The notes: generated by a model from the sequence alone, not told the origin. A stretch of DNA of 64,000 nucleotides from Lentzea sp. NEAU-D7 (GCF_026242055.1 NZ_JAPJDL010000002.1:656658-720657), one strand, 5' to 3'. Counted from the stretch's first letter, positions 8,328 through 17,675 are shown. Translations and numbers: made by a program.

Positions 8328-8342
8328 CGTGAAGATATCTTC
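8328..8342 (+). promoter_or_regulatory. motif CGTGAAGATATCTT upstream of kdd
   Basis: Contains the perfect 12-base palindrome GAAGATATCTTC at 8331-8342, 31 bases before the kdd start codon and in the 70-base gap after the GH13 gene. It matches the kamA upstream motif at 12 of 14 positions. A nearby TTGCGCAA palindrome (8307-8314) may also contribute. Candidate operator for the kam operon. Confidence 0.45.
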
Positions 8343-8373
8343 GAGACAGCGTCGTCGACCGAAGGATTTTCGC

Positions 8374-9384
8374 GTGAGCGCGTACGGACTGCACCGCGTC
8401 ATCGAGCCCGCCGGTGTTCTGCCGCAGCAGGCCTGGCGGCTCGACGCGGAACCCGTGCCCGCTGCCGACGAGGTGATCGTCGCGGTCGAGCGGCTCAACC
8501 TGGACGCGGCCTCGTTCCGGCAGCTCAGGGAGCAGCACGGCAGCGGTGCGGCGGTCCGGCAGGCCGTGCTCGACATCGTCGGCGAGCGCGGCAAGATGCA
8601 GAACCCGGTCACCGGCTCGGGCGGCATGCTGCTCGGCACCGTGCTCGAGGTGGGGCCGGAGTCGCCGCTCGGGCTCAAGGCCGGCGACCGGATCGCGACG
8701 CTCGTCAGCCTCACGCTGACGCCGCTGCGCATCAACGACGGCCTGCAGGACTGGGACGGCGAGGACGAGCAGGTGCCGTGCCGGGGGACCGCGGTGCTGT
8801 TCGGGCGCTCGATCGCCGCCGTGCTCCCGGACGACATGCCGAACGAGCTCGCGCTGTCCGTGCTGGACGTGTGCGGTGCACCGGCGCTGACCGACCGTGT
8901 GGTGCGCAAGCATCCCGGTGGGTCGGTGCTGGTGCTCGGCGGTGGGGGCAAGTCGGGGTCACTCTCTCTCGCGGCCGCGCGTCAGGCCGGTGCGTCGCGC
9001 CTTGTCGCGTTGGTCCCCACGGAACGTGAGGCCGCGCAGGTGCTCCAGTCCGGCCTCGCGGACGAGGTCGTGATCGCGGACGCGCGCAACCCGGTGGCCG
9101 TGGCCGAGGCCGTGGGCAAGCAGGTCGACGTCACGGTCGTGTGCGTGGACGTGCCGGGGTGCGAACACGGCGCCATCCTCGCGACCGCGGACGGCGGCAC
9201 CGTGATCTTCTTCTCGATGGCGACCTCGTTCAGCGCCGCCGCCCTGGGAGCGGAGGGCCTCGCGGCCGACGTCGAGATGCTCGTCGGCAACGGGTACGTG
9301 CCCGGTCACGCCCAGTTCGCTCTCGACCTGGTCCGGAGCCAGGCGGGTGTGCGGGCGTTGTTCGAGCAACGGCAGACTGCGTGA
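8374..9384 (+). CDS. kdd: L-erythro-3,5-diaminohexanoate dehydrogenase
   Basis: Third step of the lysine aminomutase pathway: oxidises 3,5-diaminohexanoate to 3-oxo-5-aminohexanoate with NAD(P). The 336-residue product starts at GTG 8374 behind GAAGGA. The N-terminal part, containing QNPVTGSGGMLLGTV, precedes a Rossmann domain with VLVLGGGGKSGSLSLAAARQAGA. This combination is specific to Kdd among alcohol-dehydrogenase-like proteins. It is the first gene of a five-gene operon (kdd, amidohydrolase, kamD, kamE, kal) whose content confirms the assignment. Only one base separates its stop from the next start. Confidence 0.88.
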   Translation: MSAYGLHRVIEPAGVLPQQAWRLDAEPVPAADEVIVAVERLNLDAASFRQLREQHGSGAAVRQAVLDIVGERGKMQNPVTGSGGMLLGTVLEVGPESPLGLKAGDRIATLVSLTLTPLRINDGLQDWDGEDEQVPCRGTAVLFGRSIAAVLPDDMPNELALSVLDVCGAPALTDRVVRKHPGGSVLVLGGGGKSGSLSLAAARQAGASRLVALVPTEREAAQVLQSGLADEVVIADARNPVAVAEAVGKQVDVTVVCVDVPGCEHGAILATADGGTVIFFSMATSFSAAALGAEGLAADVEMLVGNGYVPGHAQFALDLVRSQAGVRALFEQRQTA

Positions 9385-9385
9385 C

Positions 9386-10924
9386 GTGAGTACGCAACTT
9401 TTGGTCGGCGGCCGCATCTACGCACCGGATGCGACGGCGATGGCCGTCACGGACGGTGTCGTCGTGTGGATCGGACAGGACTCGGTCGGGCACGCGCTGC
9501 ACCCGGACGCCGAGGTCGTCGAGCTCGGCGGCGCCTTCGTCGCGCCCGCGTTCGTCGACGCGCACGTGCACGCCACGTCCGCAGGCCTGCTCCTGACCGG
9601 CCTCGACCTGACGAAGACGTCCTCTGTGGACGAACTGCTCGACCGGGTGCGCTCCGCCGAGGGCCCCCTGGTGTGGGGTCACGGGTGGGACGAGACGCGC
9701 TGGCCGGAGAACCGCCCGCCGACGCGCGCCGAGATCGACGACGCGGCCCAGGGCAAGACGGTGTACCTGTCGCGCATCGACGTGCACTCGGCTCTGGTCT
9801 CCTCGGACCTGATCAGCGACGAGGCCCGCGCGGCCGACGGCTTCTCCGCCGACGGTCCTCTCTCGCGTGCCGCACACCACCACGTGCGCGGCACGGCGAA
9901 AGCCGCCATCACGCCCGAGCAACGCCGAGCCGCACAACTCGCGTTCCTGAACCACGCCGCTTCTCGCGGCATCGCGTCCGTGCACGAGTGCGCCGGCCCG
10001 GACATCTCCGGCGAGGACGACCTGCGCGAGCTCCTCGCGCTCACCGAAGGCCCCGAGGTGGTGGCCTACTGGGGCGCGCACGACCTGCCGGGCGTCCCGG
10101 TGCGCGGACTCGCCGGCGACCACTTCGTCGACGGCGCCCTCGGCTCCCGCACGGCCGCGCTGACCGAGCCCTACGCCGACGCCGACACGTCCGGAGCGCT
10201 CTACCTCGACGGCCGTCAGATCGCCGACCACCTGGTCAAGTGCACCGAGCTGGGACTGCAGGCGGGGTTCCACGTCATCGGCGACGCCGCGATGGCCGCC
10301 GTGATCGAGGGCTTCTCCCTCGCGGAGAAGGCTCTCGGCACCCCCGAGCTCGCCTCGGCCCGCCACCGCCTCGAACACGTCGAGATGGTGTCGGAGGAGC
10401 AGGCGGAGAAACTGGCCGGGTGGGGCGTCGTCGCCTCCGTCCAGCCGCTGTTCGACGCCGAGTGGGGCGGCCCGGCCGGCATGTACGCGCAGCGGCTCGG
10501 TGCTGAGCGCGGTGTGGGGCTGAACCCCTTTTCGCGGCTCGCCGCCGCGGGCGTGGTGCTCGCGTTCGGTTCGGACACCCCGGTGACCGCCATCGACCCG
10601 TGGGCCGCCGTGCGCGCGGCGGTGCACCACAAGACCGACGGTCACGGCGTCTCGCCGCGTGCCGCTTTCACCGCGCACACGCGTGGTGGCTGGCGCGCGG
10701 CGGGCGTGAACGACGGCCTGACCGGCACCCTGCAGCCCGGCGCGCCCGCGACTTACGCGGTGTGGGAGACCGGTGACCTGGTCGTCGCGGGCAGCGACGC
10801 GCGGGTGCAGCGCTGGTCGACCGACCCGCGTTCGGGCGTGCCCGGACTGCCCGACCTCACCGGCCCGGCGCCGGTCTGCCTGCGAACCGTCCTGAACGGC
10901 CGGACGATTTACGAGAGGAAGTGA
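9386..10924 (+). CDS. YtcJ-like metal-dependent amidohydrolase
   Basis: A 512-residue amidohydrolase_3 family protein starting at GTG 9386. The metal-binding HxH is in FVDAHVHAT near the N-terminus; later metal or active-site residues lie in GLQAGFHVIGDAAM, RHRLEHVEM and FGSDTPVTAIDPW. Relatives hydrolyse N-substituted formamides or other amides; no substrate can be read here. It lies between kdd and kamD with gaps of 1 and 3 bases, so it is surely co-transcribed. No step of the known lysine pathway needs it. Removing an acyl group from an acylated lysine or beta-lysine would be one reason for its place (inference). Confidence 0.8.
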   Translation: MSTQLLVGGRIYAPDATAMAVTDGVVVWIGQDSVGHALHPDAEVVELGGAFVAPAFVDAHVHATSAGLLLTGLDLTKTSSVDELLDRVRSAEGPLVWGHGWDETRWPENRPPTRAEIDDAAQGKTVYLSRIDVHSALVSSDLISDEARAADGFSADGPLSRAAHHHVRGTAKAAITPEQRRAAQLAFLNHAASRGIASVHECAGPDISGEDDLRELLALTEGPEVVAYWGAHDLPGVPVRGLAGDHFVDGALGSRTAALTEPYADADTSGALYLDGRQIADHLVKCTELGLQAGFHVIGDAAMAAVIEGFSLAEKALGTPELASARHRLEHVEMVSEEQAEKLAGWGVVASVQPLFDAEWGGPAGMYAQRLGAERGVGLNPFSRLAAAGVVLAFGSDTPVTAIDPWAAVRAAVHHKTDGHGVSPRAAFTAHTRGGWRAAGVNDGLTGTLQPGAPATYAVWETGDLVVAGSDARVQRWSTDPRSGVPGLPDLTGPAPVCLRTVLNGRTIYERK

Positions 10925-10927
10925 CTC

Positions 10928-12499
10928 ATGGCGTTGCTCGACCTCGACCCCTCGGTGGTCGCCACCGCGCGCGCACTCGCGGCGCGGGCGGCCGAACCGG
11001 TGGTGTCCCTCGCGAAGGCGCACACCACCGTCGCCGTCGAGCGCGCCACACTCCGCCTGGCGGGCATCACCGGCGCGGACTCCACGCACCGCGCCGGTGA
11101 CGTCCCGTGGGTCAACCGCGTGATCGACACGGTCCGCGAGCAGTGCGGGCTGGAGCACGGTGTGGTGCTGCCGGCGTTCCACGCGCTGCGCGAGCACGAC
11201 CTCGGCAGTCTCACCGAACTGGCCGAGGCCACCGCGGCGGGCCAGATCCAGTTCAGGATGCCCGCGGGCAAGGACCTGACGGCGGCGCGCAAGGCCTCGA
11301 CGTCCGCCGTCGCCAAGGGCCTCAAGTCGGTCGACCGCAACCGCGCCCAGCGCGACAAGCTGGTCGCCAAGCTCGGCGACCCCGCGCAACGCCCGTGGAT
11401 CTACCTGATCGTCGCGACCGGCGACATCGACGAGGACGTGGTCCAGGCACAGAACGCGGCCCGCGCGGGTGCCGACATCATCGCGGTGATCCGCTCGACC
11501 GGGCAGTCCCTGCTCGACTACGTCCCCGAAGGCGCCACGCACCACGGGTTCGCGGGCACCTACGCCACGCAGGAGAACTTCCGGATCATGCGCGCGGCGC
11601 TCGACGACGTGTCGAAGGAGGTCGGCCGGTACGTGCGGCTGACCAACTACGCGTCCGGCCTGTGCATGCCCGAGATCGCCGTGCTGGCAGGGCTCCAGCG
11701 CCTGGACATGATGCTGAACGACTCGATGTACGGCATCCTGTTCCGCGACATCAACCCGATCCGCACGTTCGTCGACCAGCGGTTCTCCCGTCAGGTGCAC
11801 GCGCGCGCCGGCATCATCATCAACACCGGCGAGGACAACTACCTCACCACCGCGGACGCCGTCGACGCCGCGCACACCGTCACCGTCTCCCAGCTCCTCA
11901 ACGAGCACTTCGCCCACGAGGCGGGACTGCCCGACCACCTGCTGGGCCTCGGTCACGCCTTCGAGATCAACCCGAAGGTGCCCGACTCGTTCCGGCTCGA
12001 GCTCGCGCACGCGTTGCTGGCCCGCGAGCTCTTCCCGGACGCGCCGCTGAAGTGGATGCCGCCGACCAAGCACATGACCGGCGACGTCTTCGACGGCTAC
12101 CTGCTGGACGGGTTCTTCAACCTCGCGGGTGTCCTCACAGGACAGTCCATCCTGCTCGTCGGCATGATGACCGAGGCCGTCGTGACGCCGTTCCTGTCGG
12201 ACCGCGACCTGGCCCTGAAGAACGTCCGGTACGTGCTGAACGCGGCGGGCAGCCTCGCCGAGGACTTCCGCCCCGCGCCGGACGGTCTCATCGTCAAGCG
12301 CGCGCACCAGGTGCTCGGCGAGGCCGTCGACCTGCTGGAGCGCATCGTCGACGACGGTCTGCTCAACGCCATCGCGGACGGCACGTTCGGCCTCATGAAG
12401 CGCCCGGCGGACAAGGGCAAGGGCGCGGACGGCGTCGTCGAGAAGGCGCCCGGCTACTTCAACCCCGCGAGCGAGATGCTGGAGGCCCAGGGTGTCTGA
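10928..12499 (+). CDS. kamD: lysine 5,6-aminomutase alpha subunit
   Basis: Larger subunit of the adenosylcobalamin- and PLP-dependent D-lysine/L-beta-lysine 5,6-aminomutase, which turns beta-lysine into 3,5-diaminohexanoate. The product has 523 residues, close to the usual length. The TIM-barrel core is well preserved; family-typical stretches include DVPWVNRVIDTVREQCGLE, GADIIAVIRSTGQSLLDYVPEG, TYATQENFRIMRAALDDVS and KWMPPTKHMTGDVF. The start ATG 10928 follows GAGGAAG. The end overlaps kamE by 8 bases, matching the need for equal subunit amounts. Activity requires coenzyme B12 in the cell. Confidence 0.93.
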   Translation: MALLDLDPSVVATARALAARAAEPVVSLAKAHTTVAVERATLRLAGITGADSTHRAGDVPWVNRVIDTVREQCGLEHGVVLPAFHALREHDLGSLTELAEATAAGQIQFRMPAGKDLTAARKASTSAVAKGLKSVDRNRAQRDKLVAKLGDPAQRPWIYLIVATGDIDEDVVQAQNAARAGADIIAVIRSTGQSLLDYVPEGATHHGFAGTYATQENFRIMRAALDDVSKEVGRYVRLTNYASGLCMPEIAVLAGLQRLDMMLNDSMYGILFRDINPIRTFVDQRFSRQVHARAGIIINTGEDNYLTTADAVDAAHTVTVSQLLNEHFAHEAGLPDHLLGLGHAFEINPKVPDSFRLELAHALLARELFPDAPLKWMPPTKHMTGDVFDGYLLDGFFNLAGVLTGQSILLVGMMTEAVVTPFLSDRDLALKNVRYVLNAAGSLAEDFRPAPDGLIVKRAHQVLGEAVDLLERIVDDGLLNAIADGTFGLMKRPADKGKGADGVVEKAPGYFNPASEMLEAQGV

Positions 12500-13244
12500 C
12501 GCGAAGAGGTACGTGCGGCCCTACGGCGACACCACGGGCGACGGCATGATCCAGACGTCGTTCACGCTGCCGATCCCCTTCGGCCCCAAGGCGGACGGCG
12601 CGGCGCTGCAGCTCGCGAACAAGATGGGCATGGACCCCGCGATGGTGGTCCACTCGAACCCGATCGGTGACGACTTCACGTTCTTCGTCGTCTACGGGTC
12701 GGTGAAGCACCTCGTGGACCTCGACGAGGTCAAGGTCGTCGAGCGCGAGTACCCGCTGCTGACGCCGGCCGAGGTGAACTCGGTGCTCAAGAAGGTGTTG
12801 CGGCGCAAGCTGGTCGTGGTCGGCGGGTGCATCGGCACGGACGCGCACACGGTCGGCATCGACGCGATCCTCAACATCAAGGGCTTCGCGGGCGAGAAGG
12901 GCCTGGAGTACTACCGGGAGCTGAAGGTCGTGAACCTCGGCGCCCAGGTCTCGGTACCGGAACTGGTCCGTTCCGCGCGCGCCGAGAAGGCCGACGCGGT
13001 GCTGATCTCCCAGGTCGTGACCCAGCGCGACGCGCACATCCTGAACACGCAGGAGATGTCGGCGGCGTTCCGCGAGGCGATGGGGGACCGCCGGCCGCTG
13101 CTGGTGGCGGGCGGTCCGCGGTTCGACCCGTTGATGGCGGGCGAACTGGGGGTCGATCGAGTGTTCTCCCGGGGTACCACTCCGGGTGAGGTCGCGAGCT
13201 ACCTGGTGCACGCGATGCAGGCGAAGAAGGGGGTTGCCGCGTGA
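12492..13244 (+). CDS. kamE: lysine 5,6-aminomutase beta subunit (B12-binding)
   Basis: A 250-residue partner of KamD, starting at GTG 12492 inside the kamD end. It carries the cobalamin motif DxHxxG as DAHTVG, with cobalt-ligating His119. Lys130 lies 11 residues later, the same spacing as between His133 and the PLP-binding Lys144 of the clostridial beta subunit (family knowledge). This strongly supports a working enzyme. A Rossmann-like cobalamin domain fills the C-terminal half. The end overlaps kal by 4 bases. Confidence 0.94.
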   Translation: MSDAKRYVRPYGDTTGDGMIQTSFTLPIPFGPKADGAALQLANKMGMDPAMVVHSNPIGDDFTFFVVYGSVKHLVDLDEVKVVEREYPLLTPAEVNSVLKKVLRRKLVVVGGCIGTDAHTVGIDAILNIKGFAGEKGLEYYRELKVVNLGAQVSVPELVRSARAEKADAVLISQVVTQRDAHILNTQEMSAAFREAMGDRRPLLVAGGPRFDPLMAGELGVDRVFSRGTTPGEVASYLVHAMQAKKGVAA

Positions 13245-13639
13245 GCGGGGCTTTGGTCGAAGGTTTCTCGGTGACGCACCGCCGTTACGTCCCGCACTCC
13301 CACGCGCACTACGGAGGCAGTCTGGTCGACGGGGCCTACGGGCTCGGCATGTTCGGCGACGTCGCAACCGAGCTGCTCATCCACACGGACTCCGACGAGG
13401 GGCTGTTCGCGGGGTACAGCTCCGTGGAGTTCGTGGCGCCGATCCAGGCCGGTGACGTCATCGAGGCGTCCGCGACGCTGGTGCGCATCGGGAAGCGGTC
13501 GCGTGAGATCGAGTTCGAGGCGCGCGTGGTGTGCCGTTCGGCGCCCGAACGCGGTCCGTCGGCGGCCGACCTGCTCGCTGAGCCGATCGTCGTAACGCGG
13601 GCCCGCGGCACGGTCGTCGCCCCGAAAGCCGCCGAATAG
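13241..13639 (+). CDS. kal: 3-aminobutyryl-CoA ammonia lyase (hotdog fold)
   Basis: Last step of the lysine aminomutase route: removes ammonia from L-3-aminobutyryl-CoA to give crotonyl-CoA. A 132-residue single hotdog domain, starting at GTG 13241 within the kamE stop. The block [27 protein letters not shown] and the later [31 protein letters not shown] are typical of Kal; the long shared pattern and operon place separate it from thioesterases of the same fold. It ends the operon. Kce, which makes its substrate, is not in this window. Confidence 0.86.
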   Translation: MSGALVEGFSVTHRRYVPHSHAHYGGSLVDGAYGLGMFGDVATELLIHTDSDEGLFAGYSSVEFVAPIQAGDVIEASATLVRIGKRSREIEFEARVVCRSAPERGPSAADLLAEPIVVTRARGTVVAPKAAE

Positions 13640-13648
13640 CCCGGAGAA

Positions 13649-13693
13649 CCGATCCGGCGACCAGGCCTGGCGCAGCCTCTGCGTGCGGATCGG
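13649..13693 (+). terminator. possible terminator after kal
   Basis: Inverted repeat CCGATCCG 13649-13656 and CGGATCGG 13686-13693 with a 29-base loop, starting 10 bases after the kal stop. The arms are perfect but short for such a loop and no T tract follows, so this is only a candidate. Confidence 0.35.
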
Positions 13694-13789
13694 AACGGAT
13701 CAGACCAATTCGCGCTGAATCGACCGCAACCTTCCCCGCTTTCTTCCGTTGGTCAATACAGAAGTAGCTACATGCGGGGAGGATGCGGC

Positions 13790-14143
13790 GTGGTGAAGAT
13801 CGACCACCAGGGGGAGACACCTCCCTACGAGCAGGTGCGCGTGCACTACGCGCACGCGATCTCGAACCGAGAACTGCCGGTGGGCGCGAAACTGCCCACG
13901 GTGCGTGCTCTGGCGAAGGACCTGGGCCTGGCGGTGAACACGGTCGCCCGCGCCTACCGCGAGCTGGAAGAAGCCGGCCTCGTGGAGACCAGGGGCCGCG
14001 CCGGCACCGTGGTCAGCGCCAACGGCGACAGCAACCGCGAGCGCGTCCGCGCGGCGGCGGCCCAGTACGCGGCGATGTCCGCGGAGCTGGGCCTGTCGTC
14101 GCAGGAGGCGATGGAGATCGTTCGCGCGGCCCTGCGGACGTAG
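13790..14143 (+). CDS. GntR-family regulator, YtrA type
   Basis: A 117-residue DNA-binding protein with an N-terminal winged helix-turn-helix (PPYEQVRVHYAHAISNRELPVGAKLPTVRALAKDLGLAVNTVARAYRELE) and a short C-terminal helical tail, as in the YtrA subgroup. GTG 13790 is chosen as the start because GGGAGGA precedes it by about 7 bases; an in-frame ATG at 13772 lies ahead of that site. YtrA genes usually sit with ABC transporters; none is here. It may regulate itself; a GTAGCTAC palindrome at 13764-13771 lies just upstream. A link with the neighbouring kam operon or acyl-CoA genes is possible but unproven. Confidence 0.85.
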   Translation: MVKIDHQGETPPYEQVRVHYAHAISNRELPVGAKLPTVRALAKDLGLAVNTVARAYRELEEAGLVETRGRAGTVVSANGDSNRERVRAAAAQYAAMSAELGLSSQEAMEIVRAALRT

Positions 14144-14421
14144 TCGCTCTCCTGGGTGTGTCGCGGTTCGTGAACCGCTGCCCGATCGTCGCGCGGAGGT
14201 AGTCGAAGCCGGCTCCTCCGCGCAGGCCGGCGCATCGCACTCGTGCCACGTCCGGTCCTGCTGGACCTCGGGCTGCTCCATGCAGGTGATCAGTACTCCT
14301 TCGGGGCTCGCGCCGGGTCGGCCGCACCGACTCACCGTTGTGCATTTGCCCTGGTAGTCACCCGTTCGCGACCCTCCCCACGCGCCTCGGCGCAGCTAGG
14401 CTGCCCCGTGGATCCTGAATA
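14144..14421. other. intergenic region with no supported gene
   Basis: About 280 bases between the GntR gene and the acyl-CoA dehydrogenase operator. A minus-strand reading (CMEQPEVQQDRTWHECDAPACAEEPA, around 14205-14285) looks mildly protein-like, but it has no good start with a ribosome site and runs on into an arginine-rich shadow of the GntR gene. No gene is called. Confidence 0.3.
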
Positions 14422-14435
14422 ACTGATTCGTCAGT
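14422..14435. promoter_or_regulatory. inverted repeat ACTGA-ttcg-TCAGT before acyl-CoA dehydrogenase
   Basis: Perfect 5-base arms around TTCG, ending 17 bases before the start codon of the acyl-CoA dehydrogenase. Size and position suit a TetR-type operator of a fatty-acid degradation regulon; no regulator gene is adjacent. Confidence 0.45.
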
Positions 14436-14452
14436 CAAACTAGGAGAGCGCG

Positions 14453-15619
14453 ATGGGGCGGACCGTCCGCGACGGGCTGCGGCTCACGGCCGAACAGTGC
14501 CAGTTCGTCGAACTGGCCAGGGAGTTCGCCGCCAGGGAGATCCGGCCGCGGGGGCGCGCCGTCGACGAGGCGGACACCGAGTCTCCGCTCGACGTGTGGG
14601 AGAAGGCGTCCGAGCTCGGGCTGACCTCGTTCATGCTCCCCGAGAAGGTCGGCGGCGGCGGTGTCACCGACCTGCTGACCCAGGTGCTGGTCCAGCAGGA
14701 GCTGTGCCACGGCGACATCGGCATCGGCAACCTGGTCACCTCCAACGGCTTCTTCAGCGCGCCGGTCGAGCACCTCGGCACGCCCGAGCAGCAGGACCGG
14801 TTCCTCAGCCCGCTGGGGGCAGCGTGCCCGCCGCTCACCGCCGTCGCCGTGACCGAGCCCGGCAGCGGGTCGGACGCGGCGGGCATCCAGACGTCCGCGC
14901 GGCGCGAGGGTGACGAGTACGTCCTCAACGGACAGAAGACCTGGATCTCCAACGCTCCGTACGCCGAGCTGTTCGTGATCTTCGCGACGGTGGACCCGTC
15001 GCTGCGGTCCCGCGGTGTCACGGCGTTCGTCGTGCCGCGGTCCGCGGCGGGGCTGACGGTCGGGCCTCCGTTGCGGAAGATGGGGCAGCGCGCGATCGTC
15101 AACGCCGAGGTGTTCCTGGACGACGTGCGCGTGCCCGTGGAGGACCGGCTCGGCGACGAGGGGCAGGGGTTCGCCGGGCTGATGCGGACGTTCGACGCGT
15201 CGCGCATCCTCATCGGTGCCGCCACGACGGGGCTCGCCCGTGCCGCGCTGGACTTCGCCACCGCCTACGCGGCGGAGCGCGTGCAGTTCGGGGTGCCGAT
15301 CATCCGGCACCAGGCGGTGGCGTTCCGGCTCGCGGACATGGCCACGCGCGTCGACACCTCGCACCTGCTGACCGTGCGCGCGGCGACGTTGTACGACGCG
15401 GGACACGCGGTGGCGCAGGAGTCGGCGATGGCCAAGCTCGTCGGCTCGGAGAACGCCATGTGGTGCACCCACGCGGCCGTGCAGACGCTGGGGGGCAACG
15501 GGTACTCCCGCGACTACCCCGTCGAGCGCTGGATGCGCGACGCGAAGCTCGAGGAGATCGAAGAGGGCACCTCGGACATCCAGCGCCTGATCATCTCCCG
15601 CGGCCTCGGTGCGAGATGA
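14453..15619 (+). CDS. acyl-CoA dehydrogenase
   Basis: A 388-residue FAD enzyme that introduces the alpha-beta double bond in an acyl-CoA. Family blocks are [42 protein letters not shown] and, near the end, [20 protein letters not shown] followed by IEEGTSDIQ, which holds the usual catalytic glutamate region. Chain-length preference is not readable. The stop overlaps the start of the acyl-CoA synthetase-like gene (ATGA at 15616), so the two are coupled and probably degrade one carboxylic acid together. ATG 14453 follows AGGAGAG. Confidence 0.92.
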   Translation: MGRTVRDGLRLTAEQCQFVELAREFAAREIRPRGRAVDEADTESPLDVWEKASELGLTSFMLPEKVGGGGVTDLLTQVLVQQELCHGDIGIGNLVTSNGFFSAPVEHLGTPEQQDRFLSPLGAACPPLTAVAVTEPGSGSDAAGIQTSARREGDEYVLNGQKTWISNAPYAELFVIFATVDPSLRSRGVTAFVVPRSAAGLTVGPPLRKMGQRAIVNAEVFLDDVRVPVEDRLGDEGQGFAGLMRTFDASRILIGAATTGLARAALDFATAYAAERVQFGVPIIRHQAVAFRLADMATRVDTSHLLTVRAATLYDAGHAVAQESAMAKLVGSENAMWCTHAAVQTLGGNGYSRDYPVERWMRDAKLEEIEEGTSDIQRLIISRGLGAR

Positions 15620-17604
15620 TCTTCTCCGATCCCGCGTCCGTCGCCGTCGTCGGCGCCAGCGACGACCCCGCCAAGTGGGGCCACTGGCTCGCGCGCGGCG
15701 CCCTCGTCGGTCATGACCGTCGCGCCGTGCACCTGGTGAACCGCGGCGGTGGCGCCGTTCTGGGGCAGCCCACCGTGCGCTCGCTCTCCGAACTCGCCGA
15801 GGCGCCCGAGCTGGTCGTGCTCGCCGTGCCCGCGGCGCACGTCCCCGCCGTGGTGGACGAGGCGCTGGCGGCCGGCGTGCGCGGCTTCGTCGGCATCACC
15901 TCGGGGATCGACGACCGCGTCATCCGCCGGATCCGGGACGCGGGCGCACGGCTGCTCGGGCCGAACTGCCTGGGCGTGTTCGACGCGGCGACGTCGCTGC
16001 ACCTCGCCTGGGGCCGGTTCCAGGCGGGGTCGCTGGGCGTCGTGTCGCAGAGCGGGCAGGTCGGGCTGGAGATCGCCGGGCTCGCGGCGGCGTCGGGCAC
16101 GGGCGTCTCGCGGTTCGTCTCGGTGGGCAACCAGGCGGACGTGACGGCGGCGGAAGCGTTGCAGGACCTCGTGTCCCACGACCTGACCACGGTGGTGGGG
16201 GTCTACCTGGAGAGCTTCGGCCCCGGGATCGTGGCGGCCATGTCGGACCTGCGCGCGGCGGGCAAACCCGTGGTGCTGCTGACCGTCGGGTCCTCGGTCG
16301 CGGCCCGCGAGGCCGCCCGCACGCACACCGGTGCCCTGACGTCGTCGTCGGACGTGGTGGACGCGGCCTGCCGCCGGGCGGGCGCGGTCCGCGTGACGAC
16401 ACCCGCGGCTCTGGTGGACCTGGCGGCGGTGCTGACGTCCGGGGCGCCTCGCGGAGGCCGGGTGGGGATCGTCTCCGACTCGGGCGGGCAGGGCGCGATC
16501 GCGGCGGACCTCGCGGTGGCGGCCGGCCTGACGTTGCCCGTGCTGTCCGTTGTGGACGGTTTGCCGGAGGGTGCGTCGAAGCGGAACCCGATCGACCTCG
16601 CCGGAGCGGGGGAGCAGGACCTGGCGAACTACGCCAGGGCGATCGAGGTGCTGGCACGCGGCGGCGAGGTCGACGCGGTCGTGCTGTCGGGCTACTTCGG
16701 CAGCTACGGCCCGGACGCGCCGTCGCTGGAGCCGGCGGAAGTGGCGGTGGCCTCCCGGATCTGTTCCCTGACAAGGGAAACCGGCGTCACGGTCGTCGTG
16801 CACAGCATGCGCGAGGACTCCGCCGCGGTCCGCGTGCTGCGGACGGGTGGCGTCCCCGTGCAGCACACCGTCGAACGTGCCGTCGCCGCGCTGGGCCACG
16901 CGACCCGGCTGGGCAGGACCTCGCTGGAGGTCGTGCCGCGCGCCGCGCCCACCACGCCGTTCCGACCCGGATACCTCGCCGCCCGCGAACTGCTGGACTT
17001 CGTGCGGTTCCCCAGAGCCCACGCCGTCACGACCGCCGCCGAGGTCACCGCGACGCCCTTGCGGGGCCCGTTCGCGCTCAAGGCCGACTGGCTGCCCCAC
17101 AAGAGCGAGCACGGGGGAGTGCGGATCGGCCTCACCGACCCCGAGTCGGCGTTCGAGGAGATGCGGGCAAAACTCGGCCCCGGCACGTACGTCCTGGAGG
17201 AGATGGACACCCGCGAGCACACCGTCGAACTGATCATCGGCGCGAAGCGCGACCACTCGTTCGGCCCGGTCGTCCTCGTCGGCGCGGGCGGCGTCCACGC
17301 GGAGCTGTTCGGCGACACCGCGATCGAGCTCGCCCCGGTCACTCCCGCCACGGCGCGGGACATGCTGGCCCGCCTGGTCTCCGCCCCGCTGCTGTCGGGC
17401 TGGCGCGGTTCCCCCGCATCCGACGTGGCGGCGCTGGCCGAGGTGATCGCCCAGGTCTCCGAGACGCTCGCGGCCAGACCGGACCTCGCCGAGATCGAGC
17501 TGAACCCCGTGCGCGTGGGCCCCGACGGCGTGGTGGCCGTCGACGCACTGGTCGTCCCTTCGGAGGAAGCGGTGGACGGCACGGGCGGACAGCGCGTGGC
17601 ATGA
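15616..17604 (+). CDS. ADP-forming acyl-CoA synthetase-like protein, fused alpha-beta
   Basis: A 662-residue protein with a CoA-binding domain ([14 protein letters not shown] at the N-terminus, [11 protein letters not shown]), a ligase-CoA domain ([22 protein letters not shown] with the likely phospho-histidine) and a C-terminal ATP-grasp domain ([21 protein letters not shown]). This is the fused layout of ADP-forming acetyl/acyl-CoA synthetases, which couple acyl-CoA and ATP interconversion. Length is near the usual 700. With the coupled acyl-CoA dehydrogenase upstream it probably activates an organic acid for oxidation. Roles in protein acylation (Pat-like) are less likely since no GNAT domain is fused. 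Confidence 0.85.
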   Translation: MIFSDPASVAVVGASDDPAKWGHWLARGALVGHDRRAVHLVNRGGGAVLGQPTVRSLSELAEAPELVVLAVPAAHVPAVVDEALAAGVRGFVGITSGIDDRVIRRIRDAGARLLGPNCLGVFDAATSLHLAWGRFQAGSLGVVSQSGQVGLEIAGLAAASGTGVSRFVSVGNQADVTAAEALQDLVSHDLTTVVGVYLESFGPGIVAAMSDLRAAGKPVVLLTVGSSVAAREAARTHTGALTSSSDVVDAACRRAGAVRVTTPAALVDLAAVLTSGAPRGGRVGIVSDSGGQGAIAADLAVAAGLTLPVLSVVDGLPEGASKRNPIDLAGAGEQDLANYARAIEVLARGGEVDAVVLSGYFGSYGPDAPSLEPAEVAVASRICSLTRETGVTVVVHSMREDSAAVRVLRTGGVPVQHTVERAVAALGHATRLGRTSLEVVPRAAPTTPFRPGYLAARELLDFVRFPRAHAVTTAAEVTATPLRGPFALKADWLPHKSEHGGVRIGLTDPESAFEEMRAKLGPGTYVLEEMDTREHTVELIIGAKRDHSFGPVVLVGAGGVHAELFGDTAIELAPVTPATARDMLARLVSAPLLSGWRGSPASDVAALAEVIAQVSETLAARPDLAEIELNPVRVGPDGVVAVDALVVPSEEAVDGTGGQRVA

Positions 17605-17675
17605 CGGCCCGGCTGCTCCGATTGCGGGATTGCGGGCCCCGATAGGTTCTCCTGCAGTGACGTGAGGAGGCCTCG

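Noticed and set aside
9230..12307. 1,025-residue minus-strand frame across the kam operon
   Set aside because: Shadow of amidohydrolase and kamD; composition is not protein-like and it spans the ends of three real genes.
14205..14335. Possible small minus-strand protein with CMEQPEVQQDRTWHECDAPAC
   Set aside because: Mildly protein-like but lacks a start with a ribosome site and runs into an arginine-rich frame opposite the GntR gene.
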